From positions 1 through 64,000 of the forward strand of contig JAJDAL010000052.1 of NCBI GenBank assembly GCA_029261875.1: a stretch of 64,000 bases of DNA, written 5' to 3'. The notes under the pieces are model-generated. The model made no database searches. It was not told the DNA's origin and was given only the letters and a program-made list of their open reading frames with translations. A program made the position numbers and the translations under genes. The stretch is from Deltaproteobacteria bacterium (GTDB lineage Bacteria > Myxococcota_A > UBA9160 > JAJDAL01). This document shows positions 42,137 through 49,992 of this stretch, piece by piece (position 1 is the first letter of the stretch; each line of letters starts with the position of its first letter).

Positions 42137-43519
42137 TCAGTCCAGGTACCCGAGGGCGCGTAGCGCTTCTTCGGTTTCCGGTCGCAACTCCACGCGGGAA
42201 CCGGCTTCGTACAGGGGAGGATGGACTTCGCTCACGTTCGCGAGTAGGGCGGCGAGTTCGTCGGCCAGCGCGGGCTTGCGTTCGAGCAGGTTGTCGAGTT
42301 CCGCCGTGCTTTGGGACAAGTCGTAGAGTTCGTGAGCGCCGCTGGAGGATTCGATCAGCTTGTAGGGCCATTGGTAGATCGCGCGCAGGTCGCGGTCGAA
42401 CACGCTTCCGCCCAAACGCACGTTGGAGTCGCTGCGGCGCACCTCGGTCACGATGGCGCGGTCGCGCAGGTCGAGGGGGGATGGGCTGTCGCTCAGGCGC
42501 GCGGCCTGGAGGAAGGTCGAGAAGACCCAGTGATTCTGGGTCGGGTCACTGACGCGAACACCGCCTCCGGCTCCGCCCGGGTAGCGTACGAGCAGGGGCA
42601 CGCGCACGTTGTCTTCGTACAGATGTGCGCCGTGAGACAGGTAGAAGTGCTCACCGAAACTCTCACCGTGGTCCGAGGTGATGACCACCAGGGTGTCGGC
42701 GCCGCGCGGTCCGGACAGGAGGCCATCCAGCAGGCGACCCAGGTGCAAGTCCATGTAGGCGATTTCCGCATCGTAACCCCGCCAGGCTTCGTCGAGAGCG
42801 GAGCGGATCTCGGGCGCCAATTGGGCGACGGGTTTCGGGGGGGCGCGCGCGGCAAGCTCGGCCAGGAGCGCGGGCATGAGGCCCTCGGCTTTGGCGTCGA
42901 TCCCGGTGCCGTGGGGCGCGGGCGGCTTGTAGGGGGCGTGGGGATCGAAAAAATTCACGAACAAGAAGAACGGTGCATCCCCGAACTCCTCGACGTAGGC
43001 CAGGGCCTGGTCGGCCACGGGTTTCGCGCGTTTGCCGACCAGCTTCTCCAGCGGGTTGCGAAATTCGTCGTCGTAGAATTCGAAGCCCTGGGCGATGCCC
43101 AATTCGTGGCGCAAGGCGGGGCCGGCGACCACGGCGGCGGTTCGGTACCCCGCGGCGGAGAGGCGCTCCGCCAATGTATTGAAGCCGGGGTCGAGCGGGC
43201 GCACGCCGTAGCCGAGCTGTTTGCGGTCCCCATCCGGGGCGGTTTGCGCGCCGTGCTGCATGGGGAGCAAGCCCGTCATGAGCGAGGCGTGGGAAGCCAG
43301 GGTCCAGGAAGACGTCGAATAGGCGTTCTCGAACAAGACGGCGGACTTTGCGAAGTGATCGAGTGCGGGCGTCTCGGCCCCCGCGTGGCCATAACATCCC
43401 AGGCGATCCGCACGCGTGGTGTCGAGGGTGATGAGGACGAGGTTGGGGGGACTCGGGTCCGCGCAGGCACCGAGGCCGCACAGGGTCAGCAACAACACCG
43501 CAAGTCGCGCGGATTCCAT
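42137..43519 (-). CDS. Sulfatase-superfamily lipoprotein with threonine nucleophile
   Basis: The 460-residue protein starts with a lipobox G-L-G-A-C-A (Cys19). The metal motif is I-T-L-D-T-T-R-A-D-R-L (30-40), and the nucleophile region is S-S-W-T-L-A-S-H-A-S-L-M-T-G with Thr73, not cysteine. N-F-F-D-P-H-A-P-Y-K-P-P and T-S-D-H-G-E-S-F-G-E-H-F follow, so metal sites look intact. I start it at ATG 43519, since the upstream TTG would lengthen the basic N-region without need. The tail is L-R-A-L-G-Y-L-D. It opens the seven-gene minus-strand operon ending at 33903, which suggests coordinated modification of the same glycan. Confidence 0.85.
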   Translation of the reverse strand: MESARLAVLLLTLCGLGACADPSPPNLVLITLDTTRADRLGCYGHAGAETPALDHFAKSAVLFENAYSTSSWTLASHASLMTGLLPMQHGAQTAPDGDRKQLGYGVRPLDPGFNTLAERLSAAGYRTAAVVAGPALRHELGIAQGFEFYDDEFRNPLEKLVGKRAKPVADQALAYVEEFGDAPFFLFVNFFDPHAPYKPPAPHGTGIDAKAEGLMPALLAELAARAPPKPVAQLAPEIRSALDEAWRGYDAEIAYMDLHLGRLLDGLLSGPRGADTLVVITSDHGESFGEHFYLSHGAHLYEDNVRVPLLVRYPGGAGGGVRVSDPTQNHWVFSTFLQAARLSDSPSPLDLRDRAIVTEVRRSDSNVRLGGSVFDRDLRAIYQWPYKLIESSSGAHELYDLSQSTAELDNLLERKPALADELAALLANVSEVHPPLYEAGSRVELRPETEEALRALGYLD

Positions 43520-43599
43520 TCTTCGAAGCAAAAGACGAGTCCCCCGAATACCGGCCGTTCGGCTATGGTAGCAATCGCTCCGGGAGATCTTGCCTTCCC

Positions 43600-44337
43600 A
43601 TGGTGATCATCACACTACCTGCCTACAACGAAGAGCTGACCTTGCCCCCGCTCCTGGAATCGATCCAGGAGTCGATGGCGGAAAATCAGATCGAGTACCG
43701 CGTGATCGTCGTCAACGACGGGAGCAGCGATGGTACAGCGGAGGTGGTCGAGCGCATGCGGGACCGCATGCCCATCAACCGCGTCGATCACCCGGCGAAT
43801 CGCGGTCTGGGGGAGACGATTCGAACGGGGCTGTTGCGCGCCCTCGAAGAGGCCAAGGATCCGGACATCATCGTCACCATGGATTCCGACAACACCCACA
43901 CGCCGGGCCTGGTGGCCCGGATGGTGCGCGGAATCCGCGAAGGCAACGATGTCGTGATTGCCTCGCGTTTTCGTCCCGGCGCCCGCATCATCGGCTTGCC
44001 CCTGCATCGTCGTGCCCTCAGTCAGGGGGCGAGCTGGATCCTGCGGATTCTGTTCCCCACGCCGAATGTGCGTGACTTCACCTGCGGCTTCCGCGCCTAC
44101 CGCGCGGCCCTGCTGCGCCGGGCCTTCTCCACCTACGGCCACGAGTTCGTCGCGCAGAGTGGCTTTTCCTGCATGGTCGACATCCTGCTGAAGTTGCGGG
44201 AGCTCGGCGCCATCATGAGCGAAGTGCCGCTGATCCTGCGCTACGACCTCAAGTACAGCGTCAGCAAGATGATGATCTTCACCACCATCCGCGAAACCCT
44301 GGGGTTGGCGGCCCGTCGCCGTTTGGGCGGCGGCTGA
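43600..44337 (+). CDS. Family 2 glycosyltransferase, DPM1-like
   Basis: The 245-residue soluble GT2 has L-P-A-Y-N-E-E (6-12), V-V-N-D-G-S-S-D-G-T (37-46), T-M-D-S-D-N-T-H-T-P (92-101), A-S-R-F-R-P-G-A near 120 and R-D-F-T-C-G-F-R-A-Y near 157. Like the DPM1 type it lacks C-terminal membrane helices. It is likely to charge a polyprenyl phosphate. The gene is divergent from the sulfatase-like gene at 43519 and begins a plus-strand run with a methyltransferase, a NodB deacetylase and a GNAT protein, so the transferred sugar may later be methylated, deacetylated or acylated. Confidence 0.88.
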   Translation: MVIITLPAYNEELTLPPLLESIQESMAENQIEYRVIVVNDGSSDGTAEVVERMRDRMPINRVDHPANRGLGETIRTGLLRALEEAKDPDIIVTMDSDNTHTPGLVARMVRGIREGNDVVIASRFRPGARIIGLPLHRRALSQGASWILRILFPTPNVRDFTCGFRAYRAALLRRAFSTYGHEFVAQSGFSCMVDILLKLRELGAIMSEVPLILRYDLKYSVSKMMIFTTIRETLGLAARRRLGGG

Positions 44338-44342
44338 TCGGC

Positions 44343-45143
44343 GTGTCCGAGCTCGATTCGAAACGCATCTCGGATTATTTCGCCCAACCGGGAACCGTGA
44401 GCGAATGGTGGACGCCGGATTCCGGGCCTCTGCAATTCCACTACGACGCGGAAGTCCAGGTGCTGCGGGACCACGTACCGGCGGCGGAGGATTCGCGCGT
44501 GCTCGACGTGGGAACCGGTCGCGGTCGCTTCGGGGCGGACTTCGCGCGACGCGGTTGCCGGGTGACCGGGGTCGATCTCAATCCCGACATGCTCGAGATC
44601 GCCCGCGAGGCGGCGCGCAGCCGCGGAATCGAACAGCGCTTCGTTTTGGAGCCGGGTTCCGCCGAAGACCTGTCGCGTTTCCCCGATCGGAGTTTCGACG
44701 CGGTGTTGTGCATGGAGCTCTTCGACCACCTTCCGGATCTCGCCCGGGCACTCGAAGAGATGCACCGTGTCCTGCGACCGGGGGGACACTTCGCGTTTAC
44801 CTACGTCCCCAACGAATCGCTCTACGGAATGTTGGGCAACGTCTACCGTTGGCTGCGCGCGCGCACGCGGCCCGCAGAGCTGATGATTTCCCGGACCTAT
44901 CGACAAGGGGAGATTCGCGGGCTGTTGGCCGCCGCCGGGTTCGCGCCGGCGGATTTCTATGGGATCGGAATCCTGTGTCTGAACGCCCAGACGCGGCTCT
45001 TCGAAGGCAGCGTCGTGTCGCGCGCGCTGCAGGCGCTGGCCCGCGCCGAGGCGTCGCGCTGGCCCTATTACGCAAAGCCCGCCCTGGCGCGTCACGGCGC
45101 CCACGTCGTGGGTGTGGCGCGACGACTGGAATCCGGCGACTAG
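44343..45143 (+). CDS. Class I SAM-dependent methyltransferase
   Basis: The 266-residue protein has motif I as V-L-D-V-G-T-G-R-G-R-F near residues 51-61, the acid-ending strand V-T-G-V-D-L-N-P near 75, and C-M-E-L-F-D-H-L-P-D near 120, followed by L-R-P-G-G-H-F-A-F-T-Y. It is a Methyltransf_11-like enzyme, as found in lipid and sugar modification. The GTG start lies five bases after the GT2 stop; its own stop overlaps the start of the deacetylase gene by one base. A methyl acceptor cannot be read from the sequence. Confidence 0.85.
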   Translation: MSELDSKRISDYFAQPGTVSEWWTPDSGPLQFHYDAEVQVLRDHVPAAEDSRVLDVGTGRGRFGADFARRGCRVTGVDLNPDMLEIAREAARSRGIEQRFVLEPGSAEDLSRFPDRSFDAVLCMELFDHLPDLARALEEMHRVLRPGGHFAFTYVPNESLYGMLGNVYRWLRARTRPAELMISRTYRQGEIRGLLAAAGFAPADFYGIGILCLNAQTRLFEGSVVSRALQALARAEASRWPYYAKPALARHGAHVVGVARRLESGD

Positions 45144-46093
45144 TGTTCGTCTCCCTCACGATCGACATGGACAACTACCAGGACTACCACAGCCTGGTCG
45201 CCAATCCGGGTCACGGTTCCCCCGAAGCCGGCGCGTCGTTTTATTTTGCCACCATCCCGCGCTTTCTCGACATCTTCGATCGCCACGGCATGAAGGCCAC
45301 GTTCTTCATGGTCGGGCGCGACGGGGCCGTGGCCGAGCACAAGCCCCTGATTCGGGAAATTGCCGCGCGCGGTCACGAAGTCGGCAATCACTCGTATTCC
45401 CATACGTACAACTTTCGCAAGCTCGATCGTGCCGCGAAGATCGCGGAAATCGAGCAGGGAGACGCCGCCATCGCGGACATTCTGGGCGAACGTCCGGTTG
45501 GGTTTCGCACTCCGTCCTGCGACGTGGATTGCGAAACCCACGAGCTCTTGAAAGAACGCGGATACCTCTACGACTCCTCGGTTTTTCCGACACCCCTCAT
45601 GTACGCCTTCATGCTCTACGGCAAGCTGTTCGTGCGCCGCGCCAACTACCAGCTCGGCACCCTGGCGGCGGCCCTGGGTCCCCCGCAACCCTATCTCCCG
45701 CGCACGGACAAACTGCATCGACGCCTGGCGGCGGGGGCCAGTCGCGCGCCCCACCTGGTGGAGATTCCGATCTCGGTGCTGCCGGGAATTCGCGTGCCCT
45801 ACTACTCGACGTTGCTGCGGATGTTTGGCGGCAAACCGTTCGATTGGTTGGTGTCCGCCTACCCCAAACGGCGCTTCTTCCTGCAGATGCTGTTTCACCT
45901 GATCGACCTGGCGGATCTCGAGGATTCGTCCCTCGGGCAGGCGCTCGCCAAGACGCCGGGGCTCGACGTTCCCCTCGCGCGTCGGCAACACTTCGTCGAC
46001 GCAGCCGTCGAGCGCCTTTCGCGTCGAGCGAAGCCCGCGACCTTGCGCGAAGTCGCCCAGGCGTATCTCGAAGACTGCGGACTTACGGCCTAG
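45143..46093 (+). CDS. NodB-family polysaccharide deacetylase
   Basis: The 316-residue protein is a carbohydrate esterase family 4-like deacetylase. The catalytic acid pair is in L-T-I-D-M-D (Asp8, Asp10), the metal histidines are in G-N-H-S-Y-S-H (His83, His87), and the F-R-T-P-S-C-D motif with Arg122 follows. Most members remove N-acetyl groups from amino sugars. There is no signal peptide, so it should act in the cytoplasm, perhaps on a lipid-linked or nucleotide-linked GlcNAc derivative as with PIG-L-like steps. I start it at GTG 45143, overlapping the methyltransferase stop; no ATG gives the first strand. The UDP-GlcNAc 2-epimerase gene at 52.3 kb shows that amino sugars are relevant here. 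Confidence 0.85.
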   Translation: MFVSLTIDMDNYQDYHSLVANPGHGSPEAGASFYFATIPRFLDIFDRHGMKATFFMVGRDGAVAEHKPLIREIAARGHEVGNHSYSHTYNFRKLDRAAKIAEIEQGDAAIADILGERPVGFRTPSCDVDCETHELLKERGYLYDSSVFPTPLMYAFMLYGKLFVRRANYQLGTLAAALGPPQPYLPRTDKLHRRLAAGASRAPHLVEIPISVLPGIRVPYYSTLLRMFGGKPFDWLVSAYPKRRFFLQMLFHLIDLADLEDSSLGQALAKTPGLDVPLARRQHFVDAAVERLSRRAKPATLREVAQAYLEDCGLTA

Positions 46094-46178
46094 GTCGGTT
46101 GCTCGATGCGACGCTCGCCCGGGGGCCGGGCGTGCCTTGCGCGTAGCTCCGCGCGGTACGCTTGCTAGCGTTTCCCGG

Positions 46179-46817
46179 ATGACGGAACCCGCACCGCCGC
46201 CCCGATCGTGGGGGGATCGAATTCAGAACACCGCCGAAGAGTGGATCTACCGCCTGAACGAGAAGGAGCATTGGATCTTTCGCCTGTACGACTGGGGGAA
46301 CGAGGTCTGGGCCGCCCTGGTCTTTCGCGGGGTCCGGCGCCGGGCCGAAGCGTTCGACGCTCCTGTCGAAGCCAACGAAGCGGTCGGCCGGATTCGTTTT
46401 CTCGCCACCGCGGACGAGGAAGCCTTTGCGACTCTGCTCGCGAGTTTGCACGCCAAATATCTTCCGCCCCATCCCTGCGACCGCGCGGCCGCGGGGCGCG
46501 CCCTGCGGCGGCGCAGCTATCTGCCGTTCGGCATCTTCGTGGGCGATCAGCTGATCGGTTACCTGCTACTGCGCCTGTTCTTCTTCCATCGCGCGGTCAC
46601 GGGGATCTGGACCGATCCGAAACAGCACAACAAAGGACTCGCCCAGGCGTGTTTGCGTAAGACCGCCGCCTTCACCCATTCGGAAAATCTCGCCGATTAC
46701 GCCACGGTGCCGGTCGACAACCACAACTCCGTCCGGGTGGCAACGGGCGCGGGGTGGAAGGTGCTGCGCACGAACGCGCGCTTCCACGTGTTGCGCTGGT
46801 CTCCCGACGACGATTGA
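46179..46817 (+). CDS. GNAT-family acetyltransferase-like protein
   Basis: The 212-residue protein has a GNAT-like core in its second half: F-G-I-F-V-G-D-Q-L-I-G-Y (about 119-130), G-I-W-T-D-P (about 145-150), H-N-K-G-L-A-Q-A-C-L (about 153-162), which resembles the acetyl-CoA loop Q-x-x-G-x-A, and D-N-H-N-S-V-R-V-A (about 185-193) typical of motif B. The first 60 residues (helical, aromatic) are unlike standard GNATs. I chose the ATG at 46179 rather than an upstream codon because the extra residues look non-coding. It may N-acylate the amino sugar exposed by the deacetylase gene that ends 85 bases before it; that is an inference. Confidence 0.65.
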   Translation: MTEPAPPPRSWGDRIQNTAEEWIYRLNEKEHWIFRLYDWGNEVWAALVFRGVRRRAEAFDAPVEANEAVGRIRFLATADEEAFATLLASLHAKYLPPHPCDRAAAGRALRRRSYLPFGIFVGDQLIGYLLLRLFFFHRAVTGIWTDPKQHNKGLAQACLRKTAAFTHSENLADYATVPVDNHNSVRVATGAGWKVLRTNARFHVLRWSPDDD

Positions 46818-46855
46818 ATTTCGGCACCGAGCGGATCGATCCAAGCGCGCCGCGC

Positions 46856-48319
46856 CTAGGGTTGCCTGCCCGCTGCGCCCTTGCGCTGGAACAACTCGGC
46901 GCCGCAGCCGGGCACCGCTTCGAATTCGGCGCGAAAGCGATCGGTCAGGAGTTCCTTGCGCGTGCGGATCTGCACTTTCTCGACCGGGTGCGCGTCGACG
47001 AGGGTCCAGAAGTCGGCTTCCGTCGCGGGCAGCCAGAGCGTGAGGGCGTCGGTCTTCCAGCCCGCGGTGGGAGCGTCCTCGGCCATGATCAACTGATCGA
47101 CGTCGACGCACGGGACCCACACCGGCGTGGGGGGAGCGGCTTCGGGACCCGCCTTCAGCATGGCGCGAAAGAAACTCACATCCCGCGCTTCGGCGGGAAA
47201 ACTGGGAAGCAGCGGCGCGGCCAACAGCAGCGCGAGCCCCGGCGCGCGCAGCTTGCCCCCGTATTGCCACCAGCCCAGGGTGCCGAGGGCGAGCAGGGTC
47301 GGGAACATCGGCACGAAATAGCGTCCACGCGGCAGCGCCATGGCGAGACCCACGGTGGTTCCCACGGCGAGAATCGCGAACGCGGCAAACAACCGGTCGC
47401 GGCGCACGCAGCCGAGTACCACGCCCACACATGCGGCCAGGTTGGCGCTCGCGAGGGGCCATCCGCGGATCAGGTCCGGAAGCAGCAGGCGGGCCTTCTC
47501 GAGGGGATTCATGGCGGTGGGCCCACTCAGATTCGGTTCGATGGAGTGGAGCAGCGTCGTGGTGTAGCTGCGCTCGAAGGGCGAGAAGTAGGCCGCGTAG
47601 TTGTACAGGCTGAAGAGCGGATTACCCGTGATCGCGAAATTTCGAATCCACCACGGCAAGGCCACGACCGCGAATCCGGCCACGAGTTCGCCAAGCGCGC
47701 GCACACGCCCGGGCGCAAAGAACAGCACCAGTCCCACCACCGGCAGGAGCACGACGCCGTTGTAGCGGGTCAGGTAGGCGAGTCCGCAGACGAGTCCAAT
47801 CCAGAAGGGACGCGCACCGCAGGCGAGCAGGGCAAAGGGAGCCAGGCTCAGCAGTCCGAACAAGGTCTCGGTTCCCCCGAAGTACGCGAGTGCGGAAATC
47901 TGCGGGGAGGTGGCGACCGCAACGCCGGCGATCGCCCCCGCCAGCACGCCGCCGCGCGCGCCCGCCAACGCAGCGGCCGTGCCCACCATGGCGGCGAAGA
48001 AAACCATCAGCACCCAATGGACCGCCCATTCCTGGGGGCCCGTGAGCGCAAACGCGGCCGCCATGGAGAGCGGCCAGAGGGGAGGGCGCAGCAGGGCGGG
48101 GTGCCCGCGCTCGACTCCGTAGTCGACTTCCACGGGATAGATGATGCCGGTGGTGAAGCCGTCGCCGCGCGCCAGCTGGCGTCCGAGGTCCGCGTATTCG
48201 TATTCGTCGCCGGTGAAGAGCGCCCAGGGGATTTCGCGATGTTGGAACCACCACAAGCCTGCGGCGAGGAGCGGCGCGATCCAGAGCAGGTGCCGTGTTG
48301 CGCGGGTCGGGGAGCTCAC
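46856..48319 (-). CDS. GT39-like membrane glycosyltransferase (paralogue of 36152-37633)
   Basis: The 487-residue protein has about eleven hydrophobic segments. The first loop has F-T-G-D-E-Y-E-Y (Asp38, Glu39), G-D-G-F-T-T-G-I-I-Y-P and H-P-A-L-L-R-P-P-L-W-P. The middle has F-G-G-T-E-T-L-F-G-L and A-Y-L-T-R-Y-N-G. These match the paralogue at 36152-37633 nearly one for one, so duplication is clear; the C-terminal soluble part is much less similar and could set acceptor specificity. The GTG start overlaps the previous gene's stop by four bases, and it is the last gene of a three-gene operon of membrane glycosyltransferases. Confidence 0.8.
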   Translation of the reverse strand: MSSPTRATRHLLWIAPLLAAGLWWFQHREIPWALFTGDEYEYADLGRQLARGDGFTTGIIYPVEVDYGVERGHPALLRPPLWPLSMAAAFALTGPQEWAVHWVLMVFFAAMVGTAAALAGARGGVLAGAIAGVAVATSPQISALAYFGGTETLFGLLSLAPFALLACGARPFWIGLVCGLAYLTRYNGVVLLPVVGLVLFFAPGRVRALGELVAGFAVVALPWWIRNFAITGNPLFSLYNYAAYFSPFERSYTTTLLHSIEPNLSGPTAMNPLEKARLLLPDLIRGWPLASANLAACVGVVLGCVRRDRLFAAFAILAVGTTVGLAMALPRGRYFVPMFPTLLALGTLGWWQYGGKLRAPGLALLLAAPLLPSFPAEARDVSFFRAMLKAGPEAAPPTPVWVPCVDVDQLIMAEDAPTAGWKTDALTLWLPATEADFWTLVDAHPVEKVQIRTRKELLTDRFRAEFEAVPGCGAELFQRKGAAGRQP

Positions 48320-49992
48320 CGCGCGGACTGCGCCGCCGCGTGCAGGTCGTAAACCGCGACGGTCGCGTCTTCGTAGACCTGGAACGCCGCGAACGCGCTC
48401 GCGGGATCGAGGGCGAGCGGGGCCGGACCGAAGCGGTGTTGCAGGGTCGTCGCATTGAAGCTCTGTTCCAGACCCGTGAATTGAAGCGACGTGGCATCCA
48501 TGGCTTGAAAGTAGGATCGCACACGCCCGATTTCTTCCCACACGCGTTTGTGGAGCACGAGGTAGCGCGCCGGCGGGGGCTTGCTTGGGTCGAGCTCCGG
48601 CACGTAGTGGGCGTGGGCGAGGTTTTGCCCGGGTCGGCGGCGGAAGAGCTTTTGGACGCGACCTCCGAGGGCGCCCGGGTCATAGGCTCGCCCGTGTTCG
48701 CGTTGGTAGATGCTGTAGAGGGGAAAGGCGAGGATCAGCGGCGCTTCGATCAGTGCACCCGCTTCGAGTTGCGGAAGGGTTTCGCGGTAGAACGCCGGAA
48801 TCGTCGCTTCGCGAAAGTCTTCGGGCAGTGTCGCGGGCACGAAGAGCAATAGCGGGTGCACGTTGAGGTCGGCGTTGTTCCCCAGCGCGTAATGGCGCGC
48901 GCGCTGTTGATCGACTCCGTAGACGCCGGCGGCCAGCAAAATGAGAAGGGCGAAGGATCCGCGTGCCCCGGGCCCGGTCCAACGCGCGGGGGGGGTTACG
49001 GCGAGGATGCAGAGCAGGGCGAAGACTGGAAGCAAGTGGACCGAGTAGCGGAGAAAGAACCACGGTACGTCGAAACCCACGGACTGGAGGCGAAACAAAA
49101 CGCCCAGTTGAACGAGCAGTACGACCGCGGCGAATCCCGCGACCAGAGAATTCATGCGCCAGGCCCGGACGATCCCAAGCAATGCCAGTCCCAGCCACAC
49201 CGTCGCGGGAATCGCCAGGGGAAGGCCTGTGGCGAGCATCATGGAACCGCGAAAGGTTTCGAGGTCGGCGGACGCGGCGGCTTGAAAGAGGCGGACTTCC
49301 CGCACGATGGTGGGCAGCGCGGGCGCGATCAACAGCGCAAAGGTTCCCGCGAACGCCAGGCCCGCAGCGGTCAGATCCGGCAGTCGACGGCGGAACTCGC
49401 CACGCGTCGCCGCAACTGCGATGGGGAGGAGTGCGAGACAGATCACCGAGGGGGCGGTGCCGGGATGGAAATACAGCACACCACAACCGGAGATGGCGGC
49501 CCCGATCAGGTTGCGGCGGCGGCCCGTGTCGAGCCAGGCGAAGCACTGGGCCACGGCGAACGTAAAGGCCAGCATGGCGAGGGTGTAGGTGCGCGCCTCG
49601 CGCGCGAGGTAGACGAGGTAGGGCGAAAGGGAAAGGAACGCGGTCCACAGACAGGCGGGAAATGCAGACAGGTGCCGCAGTGCGAGCTTCGCCGCCAAGG
49701 CGGTGAAGAGGATCCCCGCGATCGCCGACGGCCAGCGCAGGGTCCATTCGGATAGGCCCACGCTGTGGAGCAAGAATTCGTTGTAGAGCGAATAGGGGGC
49801 GTAGCCGCCGGCGGGCGTGAAATGCGTGGCGAGCCAGAGCGGGTCGAATTGGATGGCGAGCCGGTATGCGTGGATCTCGTCGCCGAACAACGCGGCGTCG
49901 CCCAATTGGACGACGCGCAACAGCGCGCCAACGGCCACGCACGAATAGACGCATGTGCGTGTAAGTCGCCGCTCGAAAGCTTCATTCGACAT
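48316..49992 (-). CDS. GT39-like membrane glycosyltransferase
   Basis: The 558-residue protein has about eleven hydrophobic segments and a C-terminal soluble region of about 170 residues. The first loop contains A-L-F-G-D-E-I-H-A-Y (Asp38, Glu39) and then G-G-Y-A-P-Y-S-L-Y-N-E-F, which is the usual place for acceptor binding in GT39. The segment Y-L-A-R-E-A-R-T-Y-T-L near 128-138 is also common to this family. The C-terminal region with P-P-P-A-R-Y-L-V-L-H-K-R is likely extracytoplasmic. It starts within 11 bases of the end of the upstream membrane protein and shares a GTGA overlap with the next gene. Confidence 0.8.
   Translation of the reverse strand: MSNEAFERRLTRTCVYSCVAVGALLRVVQLGDAALFGDEIHAYRLAIQFDPLWLATHFTPAGGYAPYSLYNEFLLHSVGLSEWTLRWPSAIAGILFTALAAKLALRHLSAFPACLWTAFLSLSPYLVYLAREARTYTLAMLAFTFAVAQCFAWLDTGRRRNLIGAAISGCGVLYFHPGTAPSVICLALLPIAVAATRGEFRRRLPDLTAAGLAFAGTFALLIAPALPTIVREVRLFQAAASADLETFRGSMMLATGLPLAIPATVWLGLALLGIVRAWRMNSLVAGFAAVVLLVQLGVLFRLQSVGFDVPWFFLRYSVHLLPVFALLCILAVTPPARWTGPGARGSFALLILLAAGVYGVDQQRARHYALGNNADLNVHPLLLFVPATLPEDFREATIPAFYRETLPQLEAGALIEAPLILAFPLYSIYQREHGRAYDPGALGGRVQKLFRRRPGQNLAHAHYVPELDPSKPPPARYLVLHKRVWEEIGRVRSYFQAMDATSLQFTGLEQSFNATTLQHRFGPAPLALDPASAFAAFQVYEDATVAVYDLHAAAQSAR

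Noticed and set aside
37623..43519. Calling the lipoproteins at 37623 and 42137 true sulfatases
   Set aside because: No C/S-x-P/A-x-R formylglycine motif is present; threonine occupies the nucleophile position in both.
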